Of a DNA stretch of 34,204 nt, positions 21,235 through 30,841 are shown piece after piece. Every line of letters begins with the position of its first letter. Within the stretch, counting starts at the first letter, position 1. The stretch spans positions 1 to 34,204 of the forward strand of contig NZ_JAJNAL010000046.1 in the NCBI RefSeq assembly GCF_022271405.1, in the 5' to 3' direction. Below the pieces are notes generated by a model. It saw only the letters and a program-made list of their open reading frames with translations. It made no database searches and had not been told where the DNA came from. Position numbers and translations under genes: made by a program. The stretch comes from Rhodopseudomonas infernalis (GTDB lineage: Bacteria > Pseudomonadota > Alphaproteobacteria > Rhizobiales > Xanthobacteraceae).

Positions 21235-21300
21235 TCGATACGTGGTCGTATGAGAATTTCTGAGTGACGCTGATATAGCGGCTTTTTGGCGGAGCGGCAA
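21205..21300 (-). promoter_or_regulatory. Candidate promoter and structured terminating leader RNA upstream of rimP
   Basis: On the minus strand, TTGCCG (21295-21300) and TATATC (21272-21277) are separated by exactly 17 bp. The predicted start near 21265 gives an RNA of about 60 nt. It contains hairpin TTCTC-ATACG-ACCA-CGTAT-c-GAGAG (21232-21256) and then an intrinsic terminator (21205-21234). The GAG bases at the base of the terminator stem are shared with the hairpin. No protein or tRNA gene lies between this promoter and rimP, so the terminator should interrupt transcription into the operon. From memory, a computationally predicted 'rimP leader' attenuator exists in alphaproteobacteria; this may be one, and I could not check it. 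Confidence 0.65.
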
Positions 21301-21491
21301 GGGCTGCGGACGGGCCCTGATTTGCGGCCTTCTCCCGGCAGTTCCGAATTGCGCCGCCCGCAAGGCCGAAAAGCTGAACGGCCGACGTCATGCGTCTCAA
21401 TCGCGGATGGACCGCCTATCCTAACGCTTCCTTCATGAGGTCCATTTAGGTTCCGGGGCAGCCGCCGAATGCGGCCTCGCCGAGAAACAGG

Positions 21492-22577
21492 ATGTCCCCG
21501 GCACCTTCCCTCCAGCCCGAACTCGATGACGTGGTCAGCAGCGGCAGCCTCGAGCGCCGCGCCGATGCGGTGCGCCGGATTGCCGACCTGTTCGTACAGC
21601 GCGCGGCGCAGTTCGGCCACGCGCATGTCGACCTCTTCGACGGCGTGCTGCTGCGGTTGGTGCCGGATGTCGACGTCGAGATACGCGGCGAGTTGGCGCG
21701 GCGGTTTTGTTCGCTCGGCAATGCACCGCCGCAGCTGATCGCGCAGCTGGCTCAGGACGAAGACATCGGCATCGCCGGGCCGCTGCTGCGGCGTTCGAGC
21801 CAGATCGACGACGACACACTGGTCGAGCTCGCGGGCACGCGCGGCCAAACCCATCTGATGGCGATCTCAGAGCGGGCCACGGTGCCGCCACCGATCAGCG
21901 ACGTCATCGTCCGCCGCGGGGATCGCGATGTGCTGCGCAGCATCGCGGTGAATGCCGGCGCGCAGTTTTCGGAGTCCGGCTTCAGCGGCCTGGTTCGCCG
22001 CGCCACGCACGATGTGGCGCTGGTCTCCGCGATCGGCTCGCGCGCCGACCTGTCGTCCGAGCGCCTGAAAGACCTGCTGACCGTGGCCAGCGATACGGCG
22101 CGGCGCCGGCTGATCGAGACCGCTCCGCCGGGCAACCGCATCGCCATCAACCGCTTGATGCACGACCTGGCCGCCACGCCGCAGCAAACGCCCGTGACGC
22201 GCGACTTCGCGCCGGCGCAGCGCCTGATCGTGGCACTGCATCATGGCGATGAGCTGACGGAGACCACCGTGCAGGAGTTCGCACAAGCATTCCGTTACGA
22301 AGAGACGGTCGCGGCGCTGTCGGCGATGTCCGGCGTGCGGATCGCGACTCTCGACCCGCTGATGGCCGGCGACAGCCACGATCCGATGCTGATGCTCAGC
22401 AAGGCGCTCGGCTTCGACTGGCGCACCGTGCGGCTGCTGATCGGGCTGCGGCTCGGGCCCGACCGGATGCCCGCCTCGCCCGATGTCGAAGAGGCCCGCC
22501 ACAATTTCGAGCGGCTCGCACCCTCGACCGCTCAGCGCATCGTCGGATTCTGGCGGTTGCGGCAGATCATGGCGTAA
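21492..22577 (+). CDS. DUF2336 domain-containing protein of unknown function
   Basis: A 361-residue, mostly helical, probably soluble protein that I recognise as DUF2336, a family common in Rhizobiales. Its helical repeat pattern, with many Arg/Asp-rich helices such as ERRADAVRRIADLF and SIAVNAGAQFSESGF, resembles HEAT-like arrays. No catalytic motif, signal peptide or membrane segment is evident. It is one of only two plus-strand genes here. It runs divergent from the rimP leader and convergent with trmB, with 25 bases between stop codons. I cannot assign a function. Confidence 0.8.
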   Translation: MSPAPSLQPELDDVVSSGSLERRADAVRRIADLFVQRAAQFGHAHVDLFDGVLLRLVPDVDVEIRGELARRFCSLGNAPPQLIAQLAQDEDIGIAGPLLRRSSQIDDDTLVELAGTRGQTHLMAISERATVPPPISDVIVRRGDRDVLRSIAVNAGAQFSESGFSGLVRRATHDVALVSAIGSRADLSSERLKDLLTVASDTARRRLIETAPPGNRIAINRLMHDLAATPQQTPVTRDFAPAQRLIVALHHGDELTETTVQEFAQAFRYEETVAALSAMSGVRIATLDPLMAGDSHDPMLMLSKALGFDWRTVRLLIGLRLGPDRMPASPDVEEARHNFERLAPSTAQRIVGFWRLRQIMA

Positions 22578-22602
22578 AGCCGCCGCGATCTTCGGCGAAC
22601 GC

Positions 22603-23301
22603 TCAGGCGGCGAGCCGGCGGAAGCGCAGATAGGCGGCGCGGCGGCCCTCGCGCTCGGCTTTGCGACCGTAGCGAGTCATGGTGTAGTTCGGCCAGGGCT
22701 GGCGCCAGTCATCGGCGCGCTCCGCCGTCCAGTCGAACGCCGGCGCCCGCAGCATATGCGCCAGCGTCCAGGCGTTGTAGCTGTCGATATCGCTGACGAA
22801 GCGGAATTCGCCGCCTTCGATCAGCGCCCGCGCCATCGCATCCAGCATCGCATCCTGCACGAAACGGCGCTTCCAGTGCCGGCGCTTGGGCCAGGGGTCG
22901 GGGTGGATCAGATCGATCCGCGCCAGCGAGCCGGCTGGCACCCACGCCATCAGCTCGGCGGCATCGCCGGCGAACAGTTTGATATTGCAAATATTCTGAT
23001 CTTCGATCCGGGCCAGGATCTTGGCCATGCCGTTCACATAGGGCTCGGCGCCGATAAAGCCGGTGTCCGGGTGAGCAAGCGCTTCGGCAATCAGGTGCTC
23101 GCCGCCGCCGAAGCCGATCTCGAGCCGCACTGCGGTCGTCGGCGGATCAAACAGCCCGGTGAGTGCGGCCGGTGCCGGCTGGTCGATCTGCAACGCCAGA
23201 TTCGGCAGCAGATTTTCGACCAGGTCGGCCTGATGGGTCCTCAACTTGTGACCCTTGCGCCGCCCGAAGAACGAGCCGTGATGGTGAGCGAGATCATTCA
23301 T
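22603..23301 (-). CDS. trmB: tRNA (guanine-N7-)-methyltransferase TrmB
   Basis: A 232-residue SAM-dependent enzyme that makes m7G46 in tRNA variable loops. Conserved motifs include GSFFGRRKGHKL near the N-terminus, the SAM-binding LEIGFGGGEHL, FIGAEPYVNG, DLIHPDPWPKRRHWKRRF and a C-terminal TRYGRKAEREGR. I chose the ATG at 23301 (MNDLAHHHGS) because it gives the family's usual N-terminal length; a GTG at 23367 would add 22 residues lacking similarity. Neither has a strong ribosome-binding site. A tandem TGATCAATA repeat lies upstream (23368-23386). In relatives I recall metK as the upstream neighbour; it is not here. Confidence 0.93.
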   Translation of the reverse strand: MNDLAHHHGSFFGRRKGHKLRTHQADLVENLLPNLALQIDQPAPAALTGLFDPPTTAVRLEIGFGGGEHLIAEALAHPDTGFIGAEPYVNGMAKILARIEDQNICNIKLFAGDAAELMAWVPAGSLARIDLIHPDPWPKRRHWKRRFVQDAMLDAMARALIEGGEFRFVSDIDSYNAWTLAHMLRAPAFDWTAERADDWRQPWPNYTMTRYGRKAEREGRRAAYLRFRRLAA

Positions 23302-23367
23302 GTCGGTGAACGCTTGTTTATGTCGCTTGATACACGCCGGATCAGGCGAGAATGATTCTGAACGCAC

Positions 23368-23386
23368 TGATCAATAGTGATCAATA
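23368..23386. repeat. Tandem TGATCAATA direct repeat, possible operator
   Basis: TGATCAATA occurs twice with one base between (23368-23376 and 23378-23386), a 10-bp, one-helical-turn period. Each copy contains the palindrome TGATCA. It lies 67 bases upstream of the trmB ATG, in an AT-richer patch that could hold its promoter. A regulator site is plausible but unproven. Confidence 0.35.
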
Positions 23387-23452
23387 CCACGGTCTGTCGC
23401 AGCATTGGTCCTGTGAATTAGTTCTGGTTTGAAACAATTCAAATCAATCGCC

Positions 23453-23500
23453 AAAACGTCGCGGCCCGCGCTCCGACTAATCGGGGCGCGGGCCGCGACG
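23453..23500 (-). terminator. Strong Rho-independent terminator of the XRE regulator gene
   Basis: CGTCGCGGCCCGCGC pairs with GCGCGGGCCGCGACG, a perfect 15-bp stem, and the minus strand continues with TTTT. It starts 18 bases after the XRE stop codon and separates that gene from trmB. Confidence 0.88.
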
Positions 23501-23518
23501 TGGGACGAACCAATGAAC

Positions 23519-23938
23519 TCAGTTTGATTCGTTGGGCTCGCGTGCGGCGATCTGCTCGACCAGATCGACGATGCTGCGCCGAAGCTTGGCATCGCTGATC
23601 TTGGTGAAAGCGCGGGTCAGCGCCAGGCCTTCGGACGTTGCGAGAAAGTCCGAAACATACGACGGAGACGGCGCTTCGCTGAAGCCGGTGCCATTGGCGA
23701 GGCCGCCGCTGGGGCCGCCCTCGAACAAAAACGACACGGGCACCTGCAGAACTTCTGAGATCTGCTGGATGCGGCTGGCACCAACGCGGTTGGTACCCTT
23801 CTCGTATTTCTGAACTTGCTGGAAGGTCAGGCCCAATGCTTCGCCGAGCTTTTCTTGGCTCATGCCGAGCATGATGCGCCGCATGCGCACACGACTGCCG
23901 ACATACTTGTCAACAGGATTGGGCGCTTTGGTCGACAT
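23519..23938 (-). CDS. XRE-family HTH regulator (PraR-like)
   Basis: A 139-residue DNA-binding protein. A Cro/CI-type helix-turn-helix lies at about 12-67 (RMRRIMLGMSQEKLGEALG, FQQVQKYEKGTNRVGASRI). A flexible Gly/Ser-rich linker and a C-terminal helical segment (about 100-135) follow. The HTH is very like the conserved alphaproteobacterial regulators that include PraR of Azorhizobium and Rhizobium, which affects biofilm and quorum-sensing genes; whether this gene has that role is inference. GAGGAG precedes the ATG by about 9 bases. A candidate promoter is at 23992-24021 and a strong terminator follows, so it looks monocistronic. Confidence 0.9.
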   Translation of the reverse strand: MSTKAPNPVDKYVGSRVRMRRIMLGMSQEKLGEALGLTFQQVQKYEKGTNRVGASRIQQISEVLQVPVSFLFEGGPSGGLANGTGFSEAPSPSYVSDFLATSEGLALTRAFTKISDAKLRRSIVDLVEQIAAREPNESN

Positions 23939-23991
23939 CTCACTTACTCCTCAGGACACATGCATGCGCAAATAGAAGGCGAATGCGGATT

Positions 23992-24021
23992 GGAATACGC
24001 CTGAAATATTGGAGACGTCAA
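23992..24021 (-). promoter_or_regulatory. Candidate promoter of the XRE regulator gene
   Basis: On the minus strand, TTGACG (24016-24021) is a five-of-six match to the -35 consensus. TATTCC (23992-23997) lies 18 bp away as a possible -10. This predicts a transcript start near 23985 and a leader of about 45 nt carrying the GAGGAG ribosome-binding site. Confidence 0.45.
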
Positions 24022-24127
24022 ATGTCTTAAAAAGCCGGCGTTAATGAACAACGATACAGAGACAGAATAATAGACGTGCGTATTTTCTCGAACTTAATCT
24101 CCGGTTGCGTCGTCGCTTTACGTACTA

Positions 24128-25732
24128 TCACCGACCGCCGTACTTTCTTCGTAATAGTACAAGCATCATCGAAAGCGCAACCAGCACAGCCGCCGGAAGC
24201 TCTCCGACACGCGCGTAGACGGTCGGGGACATTGCAGCCGGGAGTGTCGCGTCTAGCACACCTTCAACACCGAGACCGAGTTGCGCGACGATACGTCCGA
24301 CCGGATCGATAACAGCAGAAATGCCCGTGTTTGCTGCACGCACCATCGGCAGTCCCTGCTCGATGGCGCGCATCCGAGCCTGCTGCAGATGCTGATAGGG
24401 ACCGGTCGAATTGCCGAACCAACCATCGTTGGTGAGATTCAAAATCCATCCCGGACGACGTCCACGGATATCGATCTCATCGGGGAAAATCGCCTCGTAA
24501 CAAATCAGCGGCAGCAGCGGCGGCGCGTTCGGCAGTTCCATGGTGTGGCGCGCGGTGCCGGTGAGGAAGCCGCCCTGCACCTTGGTGAGTTGCACGAAGC
24601 CGATCTTCTCCATCCAATTCTGGTACGGCAGAAATTCACCGAATGGCACCAGATGCAACTTATCGTAGACGGACAGCAACGAGCCGTCGTGATCGATTGC
24701 GTAGATGGAATTGTAAGCCCTGGTAATGCGGCGTCCGGATGGCATTTCGGGCGGGCGAACCGCGCCGGTCAGCAGGATGGTGCCCTTGGGCAACAGTTCG
24801 GCAATTTGCGCGAGCGCATCGGGCTCGCGCGCCAGAAAGAACGGGAACGCCGACTCCGGCCAGATCAGCAGCGCCACGTCGCGCACGCCGGTCGCGTCGG
24901 GTCCGGTCGCCCGATCCGACAGGCTGAGGTATTTCTGCATGACGTCGGCTTTGGCGGCGTAATTGAAGCGCTGGTCCTGCTGCAGGTTGGGCTGCATGAT
25001 CCGCAGCCGCACGCCGTCGACCAGCCGGGTCGGATGGTTCTGCAGCCGCACGGCGCCGAACCCCGCCATCATGATCAGCACGATGAGCGCCGCCGTCGGC
25101 GCGAGCCAGCGCCGCCTGGTATCGGCCGTATCGTCGAACAGCGCCGCCGGGCTGGCGAACACCGCGACCGCCACGAAGGTCAGCCCCCAGATGCCGATCA
25201 GCGACAGGCTCTGCGCAAGCGCCAGCGGCTCGGTGAGCGCGTAGCCGAACGCATTCCATGGGAATCCGGTGAGGAGATGGCCGCGCAGCCATTCGGCGAT
25301 GGTGAGCGAGCCCGCGAGCGCGACAACGCGCCAGGCGCCGCGCACCCACAACAGCCGCGCCAGCGCGAAGCCCAGCGCGGAAAACAGCGCCAGATAGGCC
25401 GGCAGACCGCAGATCGCGAAAGGCAGCAGCCAGGCGAACGTATCGGCATCGACCAGGAAGGCGTAGCCGATCCAGTACAGCCCCGGCACGAAGTAACCGA
25501 AGCCGAACCACCAGCCGGCGATCGCCGCCGCCGGCACGCCGCGCCGCTTGCCGGCGGCGGCTCCGTCGATCAGCCACACCACCACCGGGAACGTCACGAA
25601 CAGGACCGGCCAGGCGTTGAACGGCGCCATCGCCAGTGACGACAGTGCGCCGGCCAGCATGGCGATCGCGGCGCGCTTCCAGCCCCATGCGAGGATGACG
25701 CTGGAAGCGGCGCGGCTCAGCAGCTTTGGCAT
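24128..25732 (-). CDS. lnt: Apolipoprotein N-acyltransferase Lnt
   Basis: A 534-residue inner-membrane enzyme that adds the third acyl chain to the N-terminal Cys of lipoproteins. Several hydrophobic segments cover about 20-230, and the nitrilase-like domain covers about 240-505. The catalytic triad is E293 (WPESAFP), K358 (YDKLHLVPFGEFLPY) and C411 (PLICYEAIFPDE). A final membrane helix is at about 510-528. I start at the ATG at 25732 (MPKLLSRAAS); the frame stays open 59 residues upstream, but those residues overlap the corC-like gene and look like shadow coding. It follows that gene after 16 bases and is probably cotranscribed. Confidence 0.96.
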   Translation of the reverse strand: MPKLLSRAASSVILAWGWKRAAIAMLAGALSSLAMAPFNAWPVLFVTFPVVVWLIDGAAAGKRRGVPAAAIAGWWFGFGYFVPGLYWIGYAFLVDADTFAWLLPFAICGLPAYLALFSALGFALARLLWVRGAWRVVALAGSLTIAEWLRGHLLTGFPWNAFGYALTEPLALAQSLSLIGIWGLTFVAVAVFASPAALFDDTADTRRRWLAPTAALIVLIMMAGFGAVRLQNHPTRLVDGVRLRIMQPNLQQDQRFNYAAKADVMQKYLSLSDRATGPDATGVRDVALLIWPESAFPFFLAREPDALAQIAELLPKGTILLTGAVRPPEMPSGRRITRAYNSIYAIDHDGSLLSVYDKLHLVPFGEFLPYQNWMEKIGFVQLTKVQGGFLTGTARHTMELPNAPPLLPLICYEAIFPDEIDIRGRRPGWILNLTNDGWFGNSTGPYQHLQQARMRAIEQGLPMVRAANTGISAVIDPVGRIVAQLGLGVEGVLDATLPAAMSPTVYARVGELPAAVLVALSMMLVLLRRKYGGR

Positions 25733-25748
25733 GTCGGGATGTGCTCGC

Positions 25749-26879
25749 TCACTCGCTGGGCGGCGGAGGATTCGGATGAGTAGTCTCGGCAGGCGGTTGG
25801 GCCGCGGCGTCGGTCGCCGGCTCGCGGCGCCGCGTCTCGCGCGGGCGCGGCGCCGGGCGCTCCTTGCGGATGCCGATGCGCAGTCGCTTGACGCGGCGCG
25901 GATCGGCATCGAGCACTTCGATCTCGTAGGGGCCGGGGCCCGAGATCACTTCGCCGCGCACCGGCAGGCGGCCGACGTGATTGACCAGATAGCCGCCGAG
26001 CGTCTCGACATCCTCGCCGGCCTCGCCGGGCACGAAGCTGTCGCCGATCATCGCGCGGGCGTCTTCGAGGCTGGTGCGGGCGTCGGCGATGAACGAGCCA
26101 TCGGCCTGCTTGACGATCGACGGCGGCACCGCGCTGTCGTGCTCGTCGTCGATCTCGCCGACGATCAGTTCGACGATGTCCTCGATCGACACCAGCCCGT
26201 CGGTGCCGCCATATTCGTCGACCACCAGCGCCAGATGCGTGCGCGCCGCCTGCATCTGCGCCAACAGATCGATCGCCCGCATCGACGGCGGCACGTAGAG
26301 CAGCTTGCGGATGATGCCGGTCTCGGTCAGCGGCATCTTGAGATCGATCGCCTTGAGATCGAGCCCGGCCGGCAGCGCCTTCTTGCGCTTGGCGACGACC
26401 TCCGGCTTGACCTTCGCGTTGGCGGTCATGAACGCGACGAGATCGCGGATGTGAACCAGGCCGACCGGATCGTCGAGCGTTTCGTTGTAGACCACCAGGC
26501 GGGAATGCGCAGCGCCCTCAAACAGGCTCATCAGTTCGCCGAGAGGAATGTCCTGCTTGATCGCCACGATATCGGCGCGGTGGACCATCACGTCGGCGAT
26601 GCGGCGCTCGTGCAGCCCGAGAATGTTGCGCAACATGGTGCGCTCGAGCGTCGAGAAGCCGGTGTCGTCGGGCGGGCTGGTATCGAGTACGACCTGCAGA
26701 TCGTCGCGCACCGAACCAGGCTTCCAACCGAACAGCGAACGGATCGCCCGGATCAGCCAGGCGGCGCCGACCGGCCTGAGAACTTCGCCCTGATGCACCA
26801 CGGCGGGCAATTGCTGCCCCGATCCGGGATCCTGCTCCGATGTCTGCGCGATGCTACGCGTACTGTCGCCGTCCGGCAT
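25749..26879 (-). CDS. CorC/HlyC-family CBS-domain protein
   Basis: A 376-residue soluble protein with two CBS domains (about 95-155, with VMVHRADIVAI, and about 188-246, with LALVVDEYGGTDGLVSIEDI). A CorC_HlyC transporter-associated domain (about 262-338, with GEDVETLGGYLVNHVGRLP) follows, then a Pro/Arg-rich tail. It lacks the membrane DUF21 domain of full-length transporters. Family members are called hemolysin C or CorC and are linked to Mg2+/Co2+ efflux, but the molecular role of the soluble form is unclear. The start is one base past the ybeY stop, and lnt follows; ybeY-corC-lnt is a widely conserved order. Confidence 0.92.
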   Translation of the reverse strand: MPDGDSTRSIAQTSEQDPGSGQQLPAVVHQGEVLRPVGAAWLIRAIRSLFGWKPGSVRDDLQVVLDTSPPDDTGFSTLERTMLRNILGLHERRIADVMVHRADIVAIKQDIPLGELMSLFEGAAHSRLVVYNETLDDPVGLVHIRDLVAFMTANAKVKPEVVAKRKKALPAGLDLKAIDLKMPLTETGIIRKLLYVPPSMRAIDLLAQMQAARTHLALVVDEYGGTDGLVSIEDIVELIVGEIDDEHDSAVPPSIVKQADGSFIADARTSLEDARAMIGDSFVPGEAGEDVETLGGYLVNHVGRLPVRGEVISGPGPYEIEVLDADPRRVKRLRIGIRKERPAPRPRETRRREPATDAAAQPPAETTHPNPPPPSE

Positions 26880-26880
26880 G

Positions 26881-27387
26881 TCAGCTCACCCGATCCTGAT
26901 CGGCATAGGGATCCGGAATGCCGAGCCCGGCGAGAATGCGGCGCTCGGCGCTCTCCATCGTCTCGGCCTCGGCATCGGTCTCGTGATCGTAGCCGACCAG
27001 ATGCAGAAAGCCATGGACCGCCAGATGGCTGAGGTGATGATCGAACGGCTTGCCCTCGTGGTCGGCTTCGCGGCGCACGGTCTGATACGCGATCGCGATG
27101 TCGCCGAGCAGCCGCGGCGCGCCGTCCTCATCCTGATAGTCCGCCTCCGGCGCCGGAAACGACAGCACGTTGGTCGGCTTGTCGAAGCCGCGATACGACG
27201 CGTTGAGCGCCCGGATGCCGTCGTCGTCGGTGAGCATCACGGCGAGTTCGGCGCCGCCGGTGTCGGCATCGACGGCTTGTGCGGCGGCTTCGATGGCGCG
27301 CAGCACGACGGCCTCGGCGGTGGCTTCGGACTGCCAGCACTCGGCGGCGATGACGACCTCGGTCGCGGGAATGACTGAACTACTCAT
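26881..27387 (-). CDS. ybeY: Endoribonuclease YbeY
   Basis: A 168-residue single-strand-specific metalloendoribonuclease involved in 16S rRNA 3' maturation and 70S quality control. The zinc-binding motif HLAVHGFLHLVGYDH provides the three His ligands, and NVLSFPAP is also conserved. I use the ATG at 27387 (MSSSVIPATE), which gives the family's usual length. An alternative ATG at 27456 overlaps the phoH stop by one base (TGATG), which would give translational coupling and a 191-residue protein. Neither start has a good ribosome-binding site, so the choice is open. Confidence 0.92.
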   Translation of the reverse strand: MSSSVIPATEVVIAAECWQSEATAEAVVLRAIEAAAQAVDADTGGAELAVMLTDDDGIRALNASYRGFDKPTNVLSFPAPEADYQDEDGAPRLLGDIAIAYQTVRREADHEGKPFDHHLSHLAVHGFLHLVGYDHETDAEAETMESAERRILAGLGIPDPYADQDRVS

Positions 27388-27455
27388 CGGGATCAAAATA
27401 TCGCTCTGAGCCGTCCCGATGCAATCGGCACGGCATCCGGTGGTGAAGTATGACA

Positions 27456-28508
27456 TCACTTCGCGCCGCCGGCCTTCGGCGGAGCCCCCTCATAGGCGGC
27501 GACGATCCGCGCTACCAGTTCGTGCCGGATGACGTCCTCGGCGGTGAAATTCACTTGTGCGATGCCCTCGACGCCCGACAGCAGCCGGACCGCCTCCGAC
27601 AACCCGGAGGTCGCGCCGTTCGGCAGATCGACCTGGCTCGGATCGCCGGTGACGATCATGCGCGAATTCTCGCCGAGCCGGGTCAGAAACATTTTCATCT
27701 GCATCGAGGTGGTGTTTTGCGCCTCGTCCAGGATGATCGCCGCATTGGTGAGCGTGCGGCCGCGCATGAACGCGAGTGGCGCGATTTCGATCTCGCCCGA
27801 TTGCATCGCGCGCTCGACGATCCGCGCATCCATCAGGTCGTACAACGCATCGTAGATCGGCCGCAGATACGGATCGACCTTTTCGCGCAAATCGCCGGGC
27901 AGGAAGCCGAGCCGCTCGCCGGCCTCCACCGCCGGGCGCGTCAGGATGATCTTGTCGACCTCCTTGCGCTCGAACAGCTGCGCGGCGTGCGCGACCGCCA
28001 GCCAGGTCTTGCCGGTGCCGGCCGGGCCGATGCCGAACACCAGCTCGTGGCGCTTCAGCGCGCGGATGTAGGAGTCCTGCGCGGCGGTGCGTGCCCGCAC
28101 CAGACGCTTGCGCAGATTGACGGCCTCGAACGCGCCCGCCGCCGGCTTGGCGTCGAATTCGAACAGCGAGCCCTGCGCGATCACCGCGCGGATCGCACCG
28201 TCGACGTCGCCCTGGCTGAGCTCGCCGCCCGAAATCGCCTGCGCGTACAACGCCTCGAGCACCCGCCTGGCCGAGTCGCAGCCCTCGCGGGAGCCCGAGA
28301 TGGTGATGTGGTTGCCGCGCGAATCCACCTCGACGGCGAGCCGGCGCTCGATCCGCGCCAGGTTCTGCCCATACGGGCCGACCAGAGCGGAGGCGGCGCG
28401 GTTGTCGTCGAAAGCGACGACCACTTGGGTCTCGGGTTGGGACAAAGGTTCGCGATCGAGCTTGCGGCGGGAAATCAGCGAGGACGAATCCGATACGCTT
28501 TTTGCCAA
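27456..28508 (-). CDS. PhoH-like ATPase (PhoL type) with TTG start
   Basis: A 350-residue P-loop protein found next to ybeY in many bacteria and linked to RNA metabolism, though its activity is not well defined. A KH-like N-terminal region (GPYGQNLARIERRLAVEV, about 44-61) precedes the ATPase domain. Walker A is GPAGTGKT (161-168) and Walker B is IILDEAQ (258-264), followed by MIVTGDPSQVDLP. No ATG lies near the conserved N-terminus. TTG at 28508, 5 bases after the miaB stop and about 10 bases after GGAG, is the best start; the frame remains open far upstream only as a shadow of miaB. It is cotranscribed with miaB. Confidence 0.93.
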   Translation of the reverse strand: MAKSVSDSSSLISRRKLDREPLSQPETQVVVAFDDNRAASALVGPYGQNLARIERRLAVEVDSRGNHITISGSREGCDSARRVLEALYAQAISGGELSQGDVDGAIRAVIAQGSLFEFDAKPAAGAFEAVNLRKRLVRARTAAQDSYIRALKRHELVFGIGPAGTGKTWLAVAHAAQLFERKEVDKIILTRPAVEAGERLGFLPGDLREKVDPYLRPIYDALYDLMDARIVERAMQSGEIEIAPLAFMRGRTLTNAAIILDEAQNTTSMQMKMFLTRLGENSRMIVTGDPSQVDLPNGATSGLSEAVRLLSGVEGIAQVNFTAEDVIRHELVARIVAAYEGAPPKAGGAK

Positions 28509-28513
28509 GGGGC

Positions 28514-29920
<1,407 letters not shown>

Positions 29921-30019
29921 GACAACCGAAGTCTGAGAGGGAAGGAGCCCTGCAATACAGGCGAAACCCGGCGAAATCCAGTCGGCGGCTTCCCGGCAGG
30001 TGCCCGGCGGGCGGTTTCT

Positions 30020-30670
30020 TCAAATGATGTCAGGCAGTTGCCGCATGTCGGCGAAGGTCGCGGCGGCGCCGGCGGCGCGCAGCCGCTCGGCCATGCCGGG
30101 CCCGCAATGGCTGCCGCCGACAAAGCCCAGCGCCCGCATCCCGGCCGCCCGCGCCCCGGTGATCCCCGGCACGCTGTCCTCGACAACCACGCAGCGCTCC
30201 GGCGGCGCGCCCATCTGCGCCGCCGCGTAGAGAAACAGGTCGGGCGCCGGCTTGCCGTTTTCGACCTGCTCGGCGGAAAACATATGCGGCCCGAACCGTG
30301 CCGCCAGACCGGTGCGGGCGAGCGCGAAGGCGATGCGCTTCAACGTGCCGCTGGAGGCGACGCAGACCGGCTGTGCCAGCGCGTCGAGCGCGTGTTCGAT
30401 GAACGGGATCGGCGCCAGCTCGGCGGCGAAGCTGCGCAGCACGTCGGCGACGAGCTGCTCTTCCAGCGCGTCGTCGAAGGCACGGCCGAGCTCGGCCTCG
30501 ATCTCGCGCAGAGCTGCACGCCCGGAGCGGCCCAGGAAACGCTCGGCGACTTGTTCGGTGGTGATCGGATAGCCGTGCCGGGTGAGCGTTTCGGCATGGA
30601 CGCGGCAGGAAATCACTTCGCTGTCGACCAGAACGCCGTCGCAGTCGAAGATCACCAGATCGCAGGTCAA
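30020..30670 (-). CDS. HAD-superfamily phosphatase (subfamily IA, beta-phosphoglucomutase-like) with TTG start
   Basis: A 216-residue HAD hydrolase with all four motifs: I FDCDGVLVDSE (nucleophile Asp9), II VASSGT, III NGKPAPDLF with its Lys, and IV VVEDSVPG. The helical cap between motifs I and II is of the C1 type seen in phosphoglycolate phosphatase and beta-phosphoglucomutase relatives. The substrate cannot be told from sequence. The codon before the TTG start is an in-frame TGA, so translation cannot begin upstream. A GTG at 30655 is the only other nearby start. It sits between fur and miaB with a REP-like repeat just upstream, and may be a local insertion in an otherwise conserved gene order. 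Confidence 0.9.
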   Translation of the reverse strand: MTCDLVIFDCDGVLVDSEVISCRVHAETLTRHGYPITTEQVAERFLGRSGRAALREIEAELGRAFDDALEEQLVADVLRSFAAELAPIPFIEHALDALAQPVCVASSGTLKRIAFALARTGLAARFGPHMFSAEQVENGKPAPDLFLYAAAQMGAPPERCVVVEDSVPGITGARAAGMRALGFVGGSHCGPGMAERLRAAGAAATFADMRQLPDII

Positions 30671-30685
30671 TCAGGCACTTTCATC

Positions 30686-30786
30686 ACTCCGCGTCATGCC
30701 CGGGCTCGTCCCAGGCATCCACGCTTGCTGACAAACCCACGCCAAAGACGTGGATGGCCGGGACAAGCCCGGCCATGACGGAGTGG
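30686..30786. repeat. Interspersed palindromic repeat between fur and the HAD gene
   Basis: Long imperfect inverted arms: ACTCCGCGTCATGCCCGGGC ... GGCATCCACG on the left and CGTGGATGGCCGGGACAAGC ... CATGACGGAGT on the right, around a loop near 30722-30748. It shares CATGCCCG and GTGGATGGCCGGG with the element at 15004-15110. Confidence 0.75.
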
Positions 30787-30841
30787 ATGAGTGCGCGACC
30801 AAAATCAAGCGCCGACGAAGCTGCTGCGCCAGGCTGCTCGC

